From Pedobacter sp. BMA (GTDB taxonomy: Bacteria; Bacteroidota; Bacteroidia; Sphingobacteriales; Sphingobacteriaceae), in assembly GCF_001027745.1 (NCBI RefSeq), contig NZ_LECU01000004.1, forward strand, positions 310,001 through 374,000: a stretch of DNA of 64,000 nt, in the 5' to 3' direction. The notes under the pieces are model-generated. The model was given only the letters and a program-made list of their open reading frames with translations, made no database searches and was not told the origin of the DNA. Shown here piece by piece: positions 35,393 to 44,732 of the stretch (within the stretch, counting starts at the first letter, position 1; each line of letters opens with the position of its first letter). The translations under genes and the position numbers were made by a program.

Positions 35393-35486
35393 AAAAGGTG
35401 TAAGGCTGGCCTTTAAAAAAAGGTTTAAGGCAAAAGGTGTAAGATTTAAGGTTGAGACCATTTGTCTGAACCTTAAATCTTACACC
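35393..35486. repeat. long inverted repeat with direct-repeat flank between adaptor gene and gpsA
   Basis: GGTGTAAGATTTAAGGTT (35436-35453) pairs perfectly with AACCTTAAATCTTACACC (35469-35486). After one G-G mismatch the stem continues with AGAC/GTCT around a 5-base loop. AAAAGGTGTAAG also occurs twice as a direct repeat (35393 and 35432). The pattern looks like a dispersed intergenic repeat of this lineage, which may also act as terminator of the tolC-adaptor transcript (TTTT follows on the minus strand). Confidence 0.75.
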
Positions 35487-35549
35487 CCGAAAACCTTGTA
35501 ATACGCCTTAAACTTTCGCAAGTTACTATTTCTTGCGAATAATTATAGC

Positions 35550-36887
35550 TTACTTCTTACCGTCTTTGCTAAACAGTTGGTCTTTAGCCGTTTTTTCTAC
35601 AAGCATACCATCTTTAAGCTTGTTTTGGATGGCTGAGTAAGGGCCTGTAACCACTTCATTGCCGGCTTTTATACCTGATTTTACGATGATAAACTGGTCG
35701 TTTTGGATACCTGTAGTGACTTCGGTTTTCTTAACCTTCTTGGTTTTCGCGTCGTAGGTATATATAAACTGCTTTATTTTCTTATCTGAAAGTTTTGACT
35801 TTTGTTTATCGGCACTTCCCTGATCTCCGCTGGTTGCTCCTTCTGCAGACTTTCCGGCATCAGTAAATACAGCCTGAATCGGGATAGCCAAACCATTTAC
35901 TGTTTCACTTTCTATATCTACCGTTGCCGACATACCCGGGCGGAATATCGATTGTTGTTTACCTTCCATTTCTTCAGTAATCCGTATTTTCACGGAGAAG
36001 TTTGTTACCTGATCTACAGAACTTGTGGTGGTGGTACCAACCGCGGTTGATGAACTTGCTATTTCTGTAACCACTCCCCTGAATTTTTTATCAGAGAATG
36101 CATCAACTTCTATTGACGCTTTATCACCAACTTTAACTCTGGTGATATCATTTTCATTTACATCAACATTCACTTCCATTGATGAAAGGTTTGAAATGCG
36201 CATGATTTCGGTACCTGCCATTTGCGAAGTTCCCAGGATACGATCTCCCAATTCGATTGATAGTTTTGACACTACTCCATCAACAGGTGCATAAATGGTA
36301 GTTTTGGCTAAATTGGCACCTGCTTCTTTAACATTGGCACCAGTTTGTTCCAGGGTGAATTTAGCGCCTACAACATTTTCTTTAGCGCTTTCCAGTGTAG
36401 CTTTTGCACTAAGATAGGCAGCTTTGGCTGAATCGAATTCGGATGCCGATATTACTTTTTTTGCAAAAAGCTCAACATTACGTTTATAGGTAGCCTCTGC
36501 ATTGATAAAATTTGCCTGGTTTTGTGCCAGCTGCTGCTGCGCTCCGGCAACACTTGCTTTTTGTGCATTATAGGTAGCCACAGTACGCTCGTAACCAGAC
36601 TGAAGAACATCAGGACGGACTTTACAAAGTAACTGACCAGCTTTAACAATATCACCTTCTTTAACTTTTAATTCTACAACTTCTCCTGAAACCTCTGAAC
36701 TCAATTTAACTTCTGTTTCGGGTTGTATTTTCCCGCTTGCGGTTACTGTTTCAATAACAGTTTTATCGGATGCCTTTTCTGTAGTTACCTTCTCGGTTTT
36801 TTCGCCGCCAATTACTCCAGCTACTTTTAAGCCGATTAGAATGGCTATGATAACACCAAGGGTAATTAGAATGTGTTTCAGTTTCAT
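35550..36887 (-). CDS. efflux periplasmic adaptor (HlyD/MacA type membrane-fusion protein)
   Basis: The product is 445 residues. A single N-terminal membrane helix (about 6-26, ILITLGVIIAILIGLKVAGVI) anchors it in the inner membrane. Then come a split lipoyl domain (ETVTASGKIQPETEVKLSSEVSGEV and TTIYAPVDGVVSKLSIELGD), a coiled coil rich in Ala/Gln (about 95-200), a beta-barrel domain and a membrane-proximal domain ending IQNDQFIIVKSGIKAGNEVV. It would link an inner-membrane pump to TolC. It follows the tolC gene by 77 bases. No ABC or RND pump gene follows; the next gene is gpsA. The insert at about 340-362 (AEGATSGDQGSADKQ) is hydrophilic. Confidence 0.92.
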   Translation of the reverse strand: MKLKHILITLGVIIAILIGLKVAGVIGGEKTEKVTTEKASDKTVIETVTASGKIQPETEVKLSSEVSGEVVELKVKEGDIVKAGQLLCKVRPDVLQSGYERTVATYNAQKASVAGAQQQLAQNQANFINAEATYKRNVELFAKKVISASEFDSAKAAYLSAKATLESAKENVVGAKFTLEQTGANVKEAGANLAKTTIYAPVDGVVSKLSIELGDRILGTSQMAGTEIMRISNLSSMEVNVDVNENDITRVKVGDKASIEVDAFSDKKFRGVVTEIASSSTAVGTTTTSSVDQVTNFSVKIRITEEMEGKQQSIFRPGMSATVDIESETVNGLAIPIQAVFTDAGKSAEGATSGDQGSADKQKSKLSDKKIKQFIYTYDAKTKKVKKTEVTTGIQNDQFIIVKSGIKAGNEVVTGPYSAIQNKLKDGMLVEKTAKDQLFSKDGKK

Positions 36888-36964
36888 AATAGTTTATTTA
36901 TTGTGGTGATTACACCGGTTGTTCGTGTTAATTTAATTATGCTGATGAGTTATTTCACGGGTTA

Positions 36965-38404
36965 TTAAAATGTGATTTGTTTGCCTAAGTAATAGTCAAT
37001 GACCTTGGCTCTGAAAATTATGTCGTATTTAGCCTGTATAAAGTCTATTTCAGCTTTATTTCTATTCGTTTGGGCAGTGCTGTAATCGAGTGAATTTACG
37101 AGCCCCACATTATAGCGTTGTTCGACCACATAAAAGGCATCCTTTTGTGCATTAAATGCATTCTGAGTTGAAGTATATCTGCTTTCGGCTGCTTTAAGGT
37201 CGTAAACTGCCTGTGAGATTACCTTGCTCAGGTTGTTTCTAGCTAATTGTTCCTGAACCTGTGTATTCTGATAATTAATTTTTGCCTTTCTCACATTTGT
37301 GCGGGCAAGAAAGCCATTAAAAATAGGTATAGAAAGGTTTAGACCGATGTACTGATTGAAATTATCTTCGATTTGAGAAGAGAATGTTTGTTTGCTTAAT
37401 ACGGTTACAAAATCCGGTGTTACGACTGCCTCGTTAGTTAGCTGTGTTCTACCTATTTCAGAAAACCCGTTAGGTGTAATGGATAATACCTTACTTCTGC
37501 CGCTTGAAAAGTTAGATCCTAATCCCCCGCCAATTGAGAGGCGTGGATAGTAGGAAGATTTGGCAATGTCAACTCCTTTTAATGCTGCCTGGGTACGCAA
37601 AGAAGCCAGTTTGATATCGGGGAAACTATTTACCGCTGCACCAAAGATCGTGCTGATATCGAAGTTGTTTTGCAAAGAATAATTATCTGCAACTGCAGGC
37701 GCCTGAACCTCAAAACGGTTTTCGGGCTGCATTTCCATGAGCTGATTAAGTGTTAAATAAGATATTGATAGCGTGTTTTGTGCATTAGTGGTATTTAATT
37801 CTGCTGTAGCCACCTGAGACTTTGCCTGGGAAATATCGGCAAGGGTTTTGTTTCCGGCATCAAGTAATGCCTGTTCTCTTTTCAAGGTTTGTTTGGCCAC
37901 ATCCAGCTGTTGCTGGGAAGCTGCCAATAAGTCCTTATTATAGAGGATCTGCATGTAGGCCGTTACTACCTGCAGAATTAAATCATTTTTAATTTTCTCT
38001 ACATTGGTTTTATCTGCAGAAAGGAGGAGCTTATTTTGTCGGATCTGGTTTATTTTTTGAAAGCCCTGGAAGAGATCGGCACTGGCTGTTAAACTTCCGC
38101 TGGCAGAAGAAAACTGCTGACTGATATACTGATTGGTTGATGGATCAATGCTACGTCCAAAGTTCTTGTTGTAATTTGCGGAACCGTTAAGTGAGGGCAA
38201 TAATGCATTTTTAGATTGCGTTAAATCTTCAGCAGTTAGTGCAGCGCTGAAAGCGGCCTGTTTGATTTGCAAATTATTTTTTAACGTATTATCTACTGCC
38301 TGCTGAATGGTTAAAACCTGTTGAGCGCTAGCAGATTCTACAAAAACTAATGTAAGGGCGAGAGCAAGGCCCGAAAAAACTTTATTTTTGGTAAACATCT
38401 TCAT
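36965..38404 (-). CDS. TolC-family outer-membrane efflux protein
   Basis: The product is 479 residues from the ATG at 38404; a longer frame from 38458 would include the promoter. The signal peptide ends near VESASAQQ. It has two outer-membrane-efflux repeats with long amphipathic helices (LTIQQAVDNTLKNNLQIKQA start, ISYLTLNQLMEMQP in the middle, then VEQRYNVGLVNSLDYSTAQTN near the C-terminus). It forms a trimeric exit duct across the outer membrane and periplasm. Its minus-strand promoter is TTG (38445-38443)-21 bases-TAGATTTG (38421-38414), which leaves only a few bases of leader. The adaptor gene follows in the same operon. Confidence 0.93.
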   Translation of the reverse strand: MKMFTKNKVFSGLALALTLVFVESASAQQVLTIQQAVDNTLKNNLQIKQAAFSAALTAEDLTQSKNALLPSLNGSANYNKNFGRSIDPSTNQYISQQFSSASGSLTASADLFQGFQKINQIRQNKLLLSADKTNVEKIKNDLILQVVTAYMQILYNKDLLAASQQQLDVAKQTLKREQALLDAGNKTLADISQAKSQVATAELNTTNAQNTLSISYLTLNQLMEMQPENRFEVQAPAVADNYSLQNNFDISTIFGAAVNSFPDIKLASLRTQAALKGVDIAKSSYYPRLSIGGGLGSNFSSGRSKVLSITPNGFSEIGRTQLTNEAVVTPDFVTVLSKQTFSSQIEDNFNQYIGLNLSIPIFNGFLARTNVRKAKINYQNTQVQEQLARNNLSKVISQAVYDLKAAESRYTSTQNAFNAQKDAFYVVEQRYNVGLVNSLDYSTAQTNRNKAEIDFIQAKYDIIFRAKVIDYYLGKQITF

Positions 38405-38413
38405 AATTTGTTT

Positions 38414-38445
38414 CAAATCTATATAAACAACTTTAATAATTTCAA
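38414..38445 (-). promoter_or_regulatory. promoter of the tolC-adaptor operon
   Basis: A -33 TTG (38445-38443), 21-base spacer and exact -7 TAGATTTG (38421-38414) on the minus strand. The expected transcription start is within about 5 bases of the ATG at 38404 or the next Met codon at 38398, so the mRNA would be leaderless or nearly so. Confidence 0.65.
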
Positions 38446-38462
38446 TCTGTACAGGCATTTAC

Positions 38463-38470
38463 TAACTTTG
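38463..38470 (+). promoter_or_regulatory. -7 element of the polysaccharide deacetylase gene
   Basis: TAACTTTG, an exact TANNTTTG match, ends 7 bases before the ATG at 38478. Transcription would begin at or next to the start codon. No TTG is seen at the right -33 distance. The upstream part overlaps the divergent tolC promoter. Confidence 0.5.
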
Positions 38471-38477
38471 ATGCAAA

Positions 38478-39134
38478 ATGTACCTGATCAAATCACCGCT
38501 TCTGCTAAAATGGTATTATCCATCCCTGGTATGGAATAAATCCCGCTCGGAAAAAGTCATTTATCTGACCTTTGACGATGGACCTATACCCAATGTTACA
38601 GACTTTATATTAAAAACTTTGAAAGCTTTCAATGCTAAAGCTACATTTTTTTGCATTGGCGATAATATACAAAAGCATCCCGAAGTTTTTAACCGTGTTA
38701 AAAATGACGGACATGCAATAGGTAACCATACTTTCAATCATTTAAAAGGTTGGAAAACCGACAATGAAACCTATCTCCAAAATACAATAAAATGTCAGAA
38801 GTTGACGCAGACCAATCTTTTTCGACCCCCTTACGGCCGGATTAAGAAGTCTCAGATCCGTAGCCTAAAATCCATGTTGCTTAATCAGGCTTTTGGTTCG
38901 CAGATTAATGGTACGGATTCAAATCTCCAAATCATAATGTGGGATGTGCTCAGCGGTGATTTTGACATCAACCTCGCTCCTGAGAAATGCTATCAAAACG
39001 TGATCAAACATACGGAGAACGGTTCTATTATCGTTTTTCATGATAGCTTAAAAGCTTTTGACCGGCTTGAATACACATTACCACGGGTTTTAAAATATTT
39101 TGCTAAAAAAGGTTTTGCTTTTGCAACGCTTTAG
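38478..39134 (+). CDS. polysaccharide deacetylase (NodB homology domain, CE4 type)
   Basis: The product is 218 residues. The NodB motifs are TFDDGP (about 31-36, metal and catalytic aspartates), the metal histidines in HAIGNHTFNH (about 76-85), FRPPYGR (about 115-121), IIMWDVLSGDFD (about 153-164) and the closing IVFHDSLKA. Such enzymes remove N-acetyl groups from peptidoglycan or other amino-sugar polymers. There is no clear cleavable signal peptide; the N-terminus MYLIKSPLLLKWYYPSLVW is only moderately hydrophobic. This short form is common in Bacteroidota. It is divergent from tolC with overlapping promoters. Confidence 0.92.
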   Translation: MYLIKSPLLLKWYYPSLVWNKSRSEKVIYLTFDDGPIPNVTDFILKTLKAFNAKATFFCIGDNIQKHPEVFNRVKNDGHAIGNHTFNHLKGWKTDNETYLQNTIKCQKLTQTNLFRPPYGRIKKSQIRSLKSMLLNQAFGSQINGTDSNLQIIMWDVLSGDFDINLAPEKCYQNVIKHTENGSIIVFHDSLKAFDRLEYTLPRVLKYFAKKGFAFATL

Positions 39135-39380
39135 CGGTAAGCGATTGCTGTGCCAAGTTCGAGAAAATGTGCTGAGGCAGTTAGGATGCAATACCGAATG
39201 GGATCATGGTTGTAATGGTGTTCGTAACTGAACATAACCGTTCATTACCGGACATCTAAATTCCAGCAACCACAAGTTTAGGTTTAGATATTCTCTATTT
39301 TATGAAGCTATTATGACTGCTAATCACAGCAATTTTTCGTAGTTTAGAACAATTCCAAATTGCTTAACCGCCTGCCTAAA

Positions 39381-39412
39381 TTGCATTTAAAGGTTGTTTT
39401 TTACTATTTTTG
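39381..39412 (+). promoter_or_regulatory. promoter of the aconitase operon
   Basis: TTG (39381-39383), 21-base spacer and TATTTTTG (39405-39412) match TTG-N17-23-TANNTTTG exactly. The start codon is 128 bases downstream, leaving a long leader. Confidence 0.7.
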
Positions 39413-39473
39413 TTTTGACCAAAAAAACGAGTTTTTTAGTCACCAAGACAAATTAATACACAATAACAATATT

Positions 39474-39526
39474 CTTTTTGTGAAAAGTGAGGTGTATGTT
39501 TTGCTGCGCGAGCTTACAGCAAAAAG
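39474..39526 (+). promoter_or_regulatory. acnB leader with alternative stem-loops
   Basis: TTTTGCTG (39499-39506) pairs with CAGCAAAA (39517-39524), ending 16 bases before the ATG. An alternative pairing of CTTTTTG (39474-39480) with CAAAAAG (39520-39526) uses the same 3' arm, so the two cannot form together. This could be a translational control element or a protein-binding leader; no known riboswitch is recognised. Confidence 0.4.
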
Positions 39527-39540
39527 AATAAAAAATCAAG

Positions 39541-42306
39541 ATGAGTATTTATAACGATTATATCCAGGAGATTGAAGACAGAAAAATCCAAGGTCTTCAC
39601 CCTAAACCTATTGACGGAGCAGAGTTATTGAGTGAAATCATCACTCAAATCAGAAATGTAAATAACTTTAACAGAGCAGAATCTGTAAATTTTTTCATAT
39701 ATAATACGTTACCGGGCACTACCGGTGCGGCGAGTGTAAAAGCAGCTTTCTTAAAAGAGATTATATCAGGTGAAACGGTTGTTCCGGAAATTACACCTGA
39801 CTTTGCTTTTGAGTTGTTATCGCACATGAAGGGTGGAGCCTCCATCAAAGTTTTATTAGACATTGCCCTAACTGACAATGGAGATAAGGCTAAAAAAGCG
39901 GCTGAGGTGCTTAAAACACAGGTTTTCTTGTACGATGCGGATACAGAGCGTTTGAAAGAGGCTTATCATAATGGCAATGAAATTGCTAAAGAAATATTAG
40001 AAAGTTATGCGAGAGCTGAATTTTTCACCTCGCTACCTCCTGTTGCGGAGGAGATTAAGGTTGTTACTTTTATTGCCGGTGTTGGTGATATTTCCACTGA
40101 CTTATTGTCTCCAGGCAACCAGGCTCACTCCCGCTCGGATCGTGAGTTGCATGGTAAGTGTATGATTACACCTGAAGCGCAGGAGGAAATCCAGGCGCTG
40201 CAGGCACAACATCCGGATAAAAGTGTGATGCTGGTTGCTGAAAAAGGCACCATGGGTGTAGGTTCGTCGCGTATGTCGGGAGTAAACAATGTTGCACTCT
40301 GGACAGGTAAACGTTCCAGCCCTTATGTTCCTTTTGTTAACATCGCTCCAATCGTAGGCGGCACCAACGGAATTTCTCCGATTTTCCTAACTACAGTTGA
40401 TGTAACTGGTGGTATTGGTATCGACCTTAAAAACTGGGTTAAGAAAACAGATGAAAACGGAAATGTAATCCGTAATGAAAAAGATGAACCGATTCTGGAA
40501 GAAGTTTATTCGATAGAAACCGGCACCGTACTTACGATCAATACAAGAACTAAAAAGCTATATAATGGCGATCAGGAGCTGATTGATATTTCGAAGGCTT
40601 TAACTCCACAAAAAATGGAGTTTATGAAAGCTGGAGGCTCGTATGCCATCGTTTTCGGAAAGAAGATTCAGACTTTTGCAGCGAGAACTTTAGGTATCGA
40701 GTCACCACTTGTTTTCGCTCCGGCTAAAGAGGTTTCCATTGAAGGCCAAGGCTTAACTGCTGTAGAAAAAATCTTTAACAGGAACGCTGTAGGATTAACA
40801 CCAGGCAAGGTACTACATGCAGGTTCTGATGTTCGTGTAGAAGTAAACATTGTAGGCTCGCAGGATACTACAGGGTTAATGACTGCTCAGGAGCTGGAGG
40901 CAATGGCTGCTACAGTAATCTCTCCAATTGTTGACGGAGCTTACCAATCAGGTTGCCATACCGCTTCTGTTTGGGACAAAAAAGCACAGGCAAACATTCC
41001 TAAACTAATGAAGTTTATGAATGAATTTGGCGTTATAACTGCACGTGACCCGAAAGGTGAATATCATGCAATGACTGACGTAATTCACAAAGTACTGAAC
41101 GACATTACCATTGACGAATGGGCGATCATTATTGGTGGTGACTCACATACGCGTATGTCAAAAGGTGTAGCTTTTGGAGCAGACTCAGGTACTGTAGCTT
41201 TAGCGTTGGCCACTGGTGAGGCATCTATGCCAATCCCTGAGTCGGTAAAAGTTACCTTCAAAGGCTCGATGAAAGAGCACATGGATTTCCGTGATGTGGT
41301 TCATGCTACACAATTACAGATGTTACAGCAGTTTGATGGCGAAAACGTATTCCAGGGCCGTATCATAGAGGTGCATATTGGTACTTTATTAGCAGATCAG
41401 GCATTCACTTTTACAGACTGGACAGCAGAGATGAAGGCAAAAGCCTCAATCTGTATTTCACAAGACGATACTTTGATTCAATCACTGGAAATAGCCAAAG
41501 GCCGTATTCAGATCATGATTGACAAGGGTATGGATAACCATAACCAGGTACTTCAGGGATTAATTAATAAAGCGAACAAACGAATTGAGGAAATTAAAAC
41601 GGGTATCAAGCCGGCTTTAATGCCTGATCAGAATGCGAAGTATTATGCTGAAGTTGTGATTGACCTTGATCTAATCAATGAGCCAATGATTGCCGATCCG
41701 GATGTAAATAACGCAGATGTTTCAAAACGTTATACCCACGATACCATTAGGGATTTAACTTTCTATGGTGGTGATAAAAAAGTAGATCTTAGTTTCGTAG
41801 GATCTTGTATGGTACACAAAGATGATTTGAAAATAGTTTCACAGATGTTGAAAAACGTTGAGACGAAAACTGGCAAAGTAGAATTTAAGGCACCACTAGT
41901 AGTTGCAGCACCGACTTACAACATCATTGATGAATTGAAAGCTGAAGGTGACTGGGAATATTTACAAAAATATTCTGGCTTTGAATTCAGTGATGCCCTG
42001 CCAAAAAGCACTGCGAGGACGGAGTATGAAAATATTATGTATCTGGAGCGTCCGGGTTGTAATTTGTGCATGGGTAACCAGGAAAAGGCAGCAAAAGGCG
42101 ATACGGTAATGGCTACATCTACCCGATTGTTTCAAGGTCGTGTGGTGGAAGACAGAGATGGTAAAAAAGGCGAATCTTTATTAGCATCGACACCAGTTGT
42201 TGTCTTATCTGCTATTTTAGGCCGTATTCCAAATATTGCAGAATACAAAGAAGCGGTTGAAGGAATTAACTTGACCAAGTTTACCCCCATATCAACAAAA
42301 CAATAA
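39541..42306 (+). CDS. acnB: bifunctional aconitate hydratase 2 / 2-methylisocitrate dehydratase
   Basis: The product is 921 residues, longer than E. coli AcnB (865). It isomerises citrate and isocitrate in the TCA cycle; AcnB forms can also act on 2-methylisocitrate. It shows the AcnB domain order, with an N-terminal HEAT-like domain (about 1-160), then the swivel domain, then the catalytic core. The 4Fe-4S ligands are Cys756 (VGSCMVHKDD), Cys840 and Cys843 (RPGCNLCMGNQEKA). Family motifs include MLVAEKGTMGVGSSRMSG, SDGVHWGN-independent GGDSHTRMSKGVAFGADSG and TSTRLFQGR. It is the first gene of an operon with a second aconitase 53 bases downstream. Confidence 0.96.
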   Translation: MSIYNDYIQEIEDRKIQGLHPKPIDGAELLSEIITQIRNVNNFNRAESVNFFIYNTLPGTTGAASVKAAFLKEIISGETVVPEITPDFAFELLSHMKGGASIKVLLDIALTDNGDKAKKAAEVLKTQVFLYDADTERLKEAYHNGNEIAKEILESYARAEFFTSLPPVAEEIKVVTFIAGVGDISTDLLSPGNQAHSRSDRELHGKCMITPEAQEEIQALQAQHPDKSVMLVAEKGTMGVGSSRMSGVNNVALWTGKRSSPYVPFVNIAPIVGGTNGISPIFLTTVDVTGGIGIDLKNWVKKTDENGNVIRNEKDEPILEEVYSIETGTVLTINTRTKKLYNGDQELIDISKALTPQKMEFMKAGGSYAIVFGKKIQTFAARTLGIESPLVFAPAKEVSIEGQGLTAVEKIFNRNAVGLTPGKVLHAGSDVRVEVNIVGSQDTTGLMTAQELEAMAATVISPIVDGAYQSGCHTASVWDKKAQANIPKLMKFMNEFGVITARDPKGEYHAMTDVIHKVLNDITIDEWAIIIGGDSHTRMSKGVAFGADSGTVALALATGEASMPIPESVKVTFKGSMKEHMDFRDVVHATQLQMLQQFDGENVFQGRIIEVHIGTLLADQAFTFTDWTAEMKAKASICISQDDTLIQSLEIAKGRIQIMIDKGMDNHNQVLQGLINKANKRIEEIKTGIKPALMPDQNAKYYAEVVIDLDLINEPMIADPDVNNADVSKRYTHDTIRDLTFYGGDKKVDLSFVGSCMVHKDDLKIVSQMLKNVETKTGKVEFKAPLVVAAPTYNIIDELKAEGDWEYLQKYSGFEFSDALPKSTARTEYENIMYLERPGCNLCMGNQEKAAKGDTVMATSTRLFQGRVVEDRDGKKGESLLASTPVVVLSAILGRIPNIAEYKEAVEGINLTKFTPISTKQ

Positions 42307-42359
42307 AGGAGTATACCTTGTTTAAAACACACAATTAATAACGATTAAATTTAAGCAGT

Positions 42360-44639
42360 ATGGCTTTTGATATAGAAATGATCAAAAAGGTTTATGCAAA
42401 TTTTGGCAGTCGCGTTGATGCGGCCCGCAAAATTGTTGGCAGGCCTTTAACACTTTCAGAAAAGATTTTATACGCTCACCTTTGGGATGGCGATCCTAAG
42501 AAAGCATTTTCGCGCGGAACGGATTATGTAGATTTCGCACCAGACCGTGTTGCGATGCAGGATGCGACTGCTCAGATGGCTCTATTGCAATTTATGCAAG
42601 CTGGCCGTCCACAGGTTGCCGTTCCTTCTACCGTTCACTGCGATCACCTGATCACTGCAAAAGAAGGTGCATCAATAGATTTACCTCATGCGAGAACAGA
42701 AAGTGCGGAAGTTTTTGATTTCTTATCGTCTGTATCAAATAAATATGGTATTGGTTTCTGGAAACCAGGTGCGGGTATCATTCACCAGGTAGTATTAGAA
42801 AACTATGCATTTCCAGGCGGGATGATGATCGGAACCGACTCACACACTGTAAATGCAGGTGGTTTGGGTATGGTTGCAATTGGTGTTGGTGGTGCTGATG
42901 CCTGTGATGTGATGGCTGGTTTACCCTGGGAGCTTAAATTTCCTAAGTTAATTGGTGTTAAATTGACTGGTAAACTGAATGGCTGGACTGCTGCTAAAGA
43001 TGTAATTTTGAAAGTTGCAGGTATTTTAACTGTAAAAGGTGGTACTGGTGCAATTGTTGAATATTTCGGTGATGGCGCGATCAACTTAAGCTGTACCGGT
43101 AAAGGTACCATTTGTAACATGGGTGCTGAGATTGGTGCGACTACCTCAACCTTCGGTTACGATGAAAGTATGGAGCGTTATTTGCGCTCTACTGACCGGA
43201 ATGAGGTTGCTGACGAAGCTAATAAAATTAAGGAATACTTAACAGGTGATGCTGAAGTTTACTCAGATCCTGAACAATATTTTGATCAGGTTATTGAAAT
43301 TGACCTCGACACCCTTGAACCGTATTTGAACGGTCCGTTTACACCAGATTTAGCTACTCCTGTTTCGCAAATGAAAACTGAGGCAGAGAAAAACGGATGG
43401 CCATTGAAAGTGGAATGGGGTTTAATCGGTTCTTGTACAAACTCTTCTTATGAAGATTTATCGAGAGCAGCATCAATTGCCAATCAGGCTATTGCGAAAG
43501 GTTTGGTTACCAAAGCGGAGTTTGGAATTAATCCGGGTTCGGAACAGGTACGTTATACTGCGAATCGTGATGGTTATATGAAAACTTTCGAGGATCTAAA
43601 TGCTACTATCTTTACCAATGCCTGCGGACCATGTATTGGTATGTGGGACAGGACAGGTGCTGAGAAAGCGGAGAAGAATACCATTGTACATTCATTTAAC
43701 AGAAACTTTGCCAAGCGTGCCGATGGTAATCCTAATACATTTGCATTTGTAGCCTCGCCAGAAATGGTAGCTGCGATTGCTATTGCGGGTGATTTGGGTT
43801 TCAATCCTTTGACGGATACGCTAACGAATGATAAAGGCGAACAAATCAAATTAGATCCACCTTCTGGTTTTGAATTACCTACCAAAGGTTTTGCTGTAGA
43901 GGATGCAGGCTATCAGGCTCCGGCTGCTGATGGTTCTTCGGTTCAGGTTTTGGTTTCACCTACTTCTCACCGTTTGCAGCTACTGGATCCTTTTACTCCA
44001 TGGGAAGGTACAGATTTAAAAGGTTTAAAACTGTTAATCAAGGCTAAAGGTAAGTGTACAACGGATCATATTTCTATGGCAGGCCCTTGGTTAAAGTTCC
44101 GCGGTCACTTAGATAATATCTCAAATAATATGCTGATCGGTGCAGTGAACTACTTCAACGATAAAACAGATAATGTTAAGAATGAAATCACAGGTGAATA
44201 CGGTCCTGTTCCGGCAACACAGCGCGCTTACAAGGCCGCAGGTTTTGGTTCGATAGTAATTGGCGACGAAAACTACGGCGAAGGCTCATCACGTGAGCAT
44301 GCCGCTATGGAGCCACGCCATTTAGGCGTTAGGGCTGTACTGGTAAAATCCTTTGCGCGTATACACGAAACCAACCTTAAAAAACAAGGTATGCTCGGTT
44401 TGACTTTTGCTGATAAAGATGATTACGATAAAATCCTGGAAGATGATACTGTGGACATTTTAGGTTTAACTGAGTTTGCGCCAGATAAACCATTGACCCT
44501 GGTATTGCACCATTCAGATGGTTCTGAAGATTCTTTCCCGGTTAATCATAGTTACAATGCTCAACAAATCGACTGGTTTAAAGCAGGTGGTGCGCTAAAC
44601 ATCATCAGAGCTGAAGCTGCTGCAAAAGCCGGTAACTAG
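42360..44639 (+). CDS. aconitate hydratase, mitochondrial-type
   Basis: The product is 759 residues, the length of mitochondrial aconitase rather than of bacterial AcnA (about 890). The Fe-S ligands are Cys359 ([12 protein letters not shown]), Cys422 and Cys425 ([13 protein letters not shown]), matching the pattern 358/421/424 of the pig enzyme. Other motifs are [33 protein letters not shown], and [22 protein letters not shown] with the active-site serine. It converts citrate to isocitrate. It follows acnB in the same operon. The two enzymes are only distantly related, with the swivel domain at opposite ends. Confidence 0.95.
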   Translation: MAFDIEMIKKVYANFGSRVDAARKIVGRPLTLSEKILYAHLWDGDPKKAFSRGTDYVDFAPDRVAMQDATAQMALLQFMQAGRPQVAVPSTVHCDHLITAKEGASIDLPHARTESAEVFDFLSSVSNKYGIGFWKPGAGIIHQVVLENYAFPGGMMIGTDSHTVNAGGLGMVAIGVGGADACDVMAGLPWELKFPKLIGVKLTGKLNGWTAAKDVILKVAGILTVKGGTGAIVEYFGDGAINLSCTGKGTICNMGAEIGATTSTFGYDESMERYLRSTDRNEVADEANKIKEYLTGDAEVYSDPEQYFDQVIEIDLDTLEPYLNGPFTPDLATPVSQMKTEAEKNGWPLKVEWGLIGSCTNSSYEDLSRAASIANQAIAKGLVTKAEFGINPGSEQVRYTANRDGYMKTFEDLNATIFTNACGPCIGMWDRTGAEKAEKNTIVHSFNRNFAKRADGNPNTFAFVASPEMVAAIAIAGDLGFNPLTDTLTNDKGEQIKLDPPSGFELPTKGFAVEDAGYQAPAADGSSVQVLVSPTSHRLQLLDPFTPWEGTDLKGLKLLIKAKGKCTTDHISMAGPWLKFRGHLDNISNNMLIGAVNYFNDKTDNVKNEITGEYGPVPATQRAYKAAGFGSIVIGDENYGEGSSREHAAMEPRHLGVRAVLVKSFARIHETNLKKQGMLGLTFADKDDYDKILEDDTVDILGLTEFAPDKPLTLVLHHSDGSEDSFPVNHSYNAQQIDWFKAGGALNIIRAEAAAKAGN

Positions 44640-44663
44640 TCAGGAAGTTCGTTAACTTATATC

Positions 44664-44701
44664 AAAAATCCCGTTTCGAGTAAAATCAGAACGGGATTTT
44701 T
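44664..44701. terminator. intrinsic terminator of the aconitase operon
   Basis: AAAAATCCCGTT / AACGGGATTTTT forms a 12-bp stem with a 14-base loop, 24 bases past the aconitase stop and before the convergent gene at 44733. The A and T arms let it work on both strands. Confidence 0.9.
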
Positions 44702-44732
44702 GTTTATGTGAGTTGGTTCAGAAACGATGCTA

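Larger units (their letters stand above)
39135..39540 (+). other. 406-base gap with the acnB promoter and leader
   Basis: I see no gene in the first 230 bases. The acnB promoter lies at 39381-39412 and its leader of about 120 bases carries a hairpin next to the start codon. A 64-codon frame at 39360-39554 crosses the promoter and the acnB start and is not credible. Confidence 0.6.

Noticed and set aside
39135..39300. Possible tRNA or small RNA in the gap before acnB (GTTCGAG string)
   Set aside because: No acceptor or anticodon stem can be built around it.
39360..39554. 64-codon plus-strand frame before acnB
   Set aside because: It covers the acnB promoter and overlaps the acnB start in another frame.
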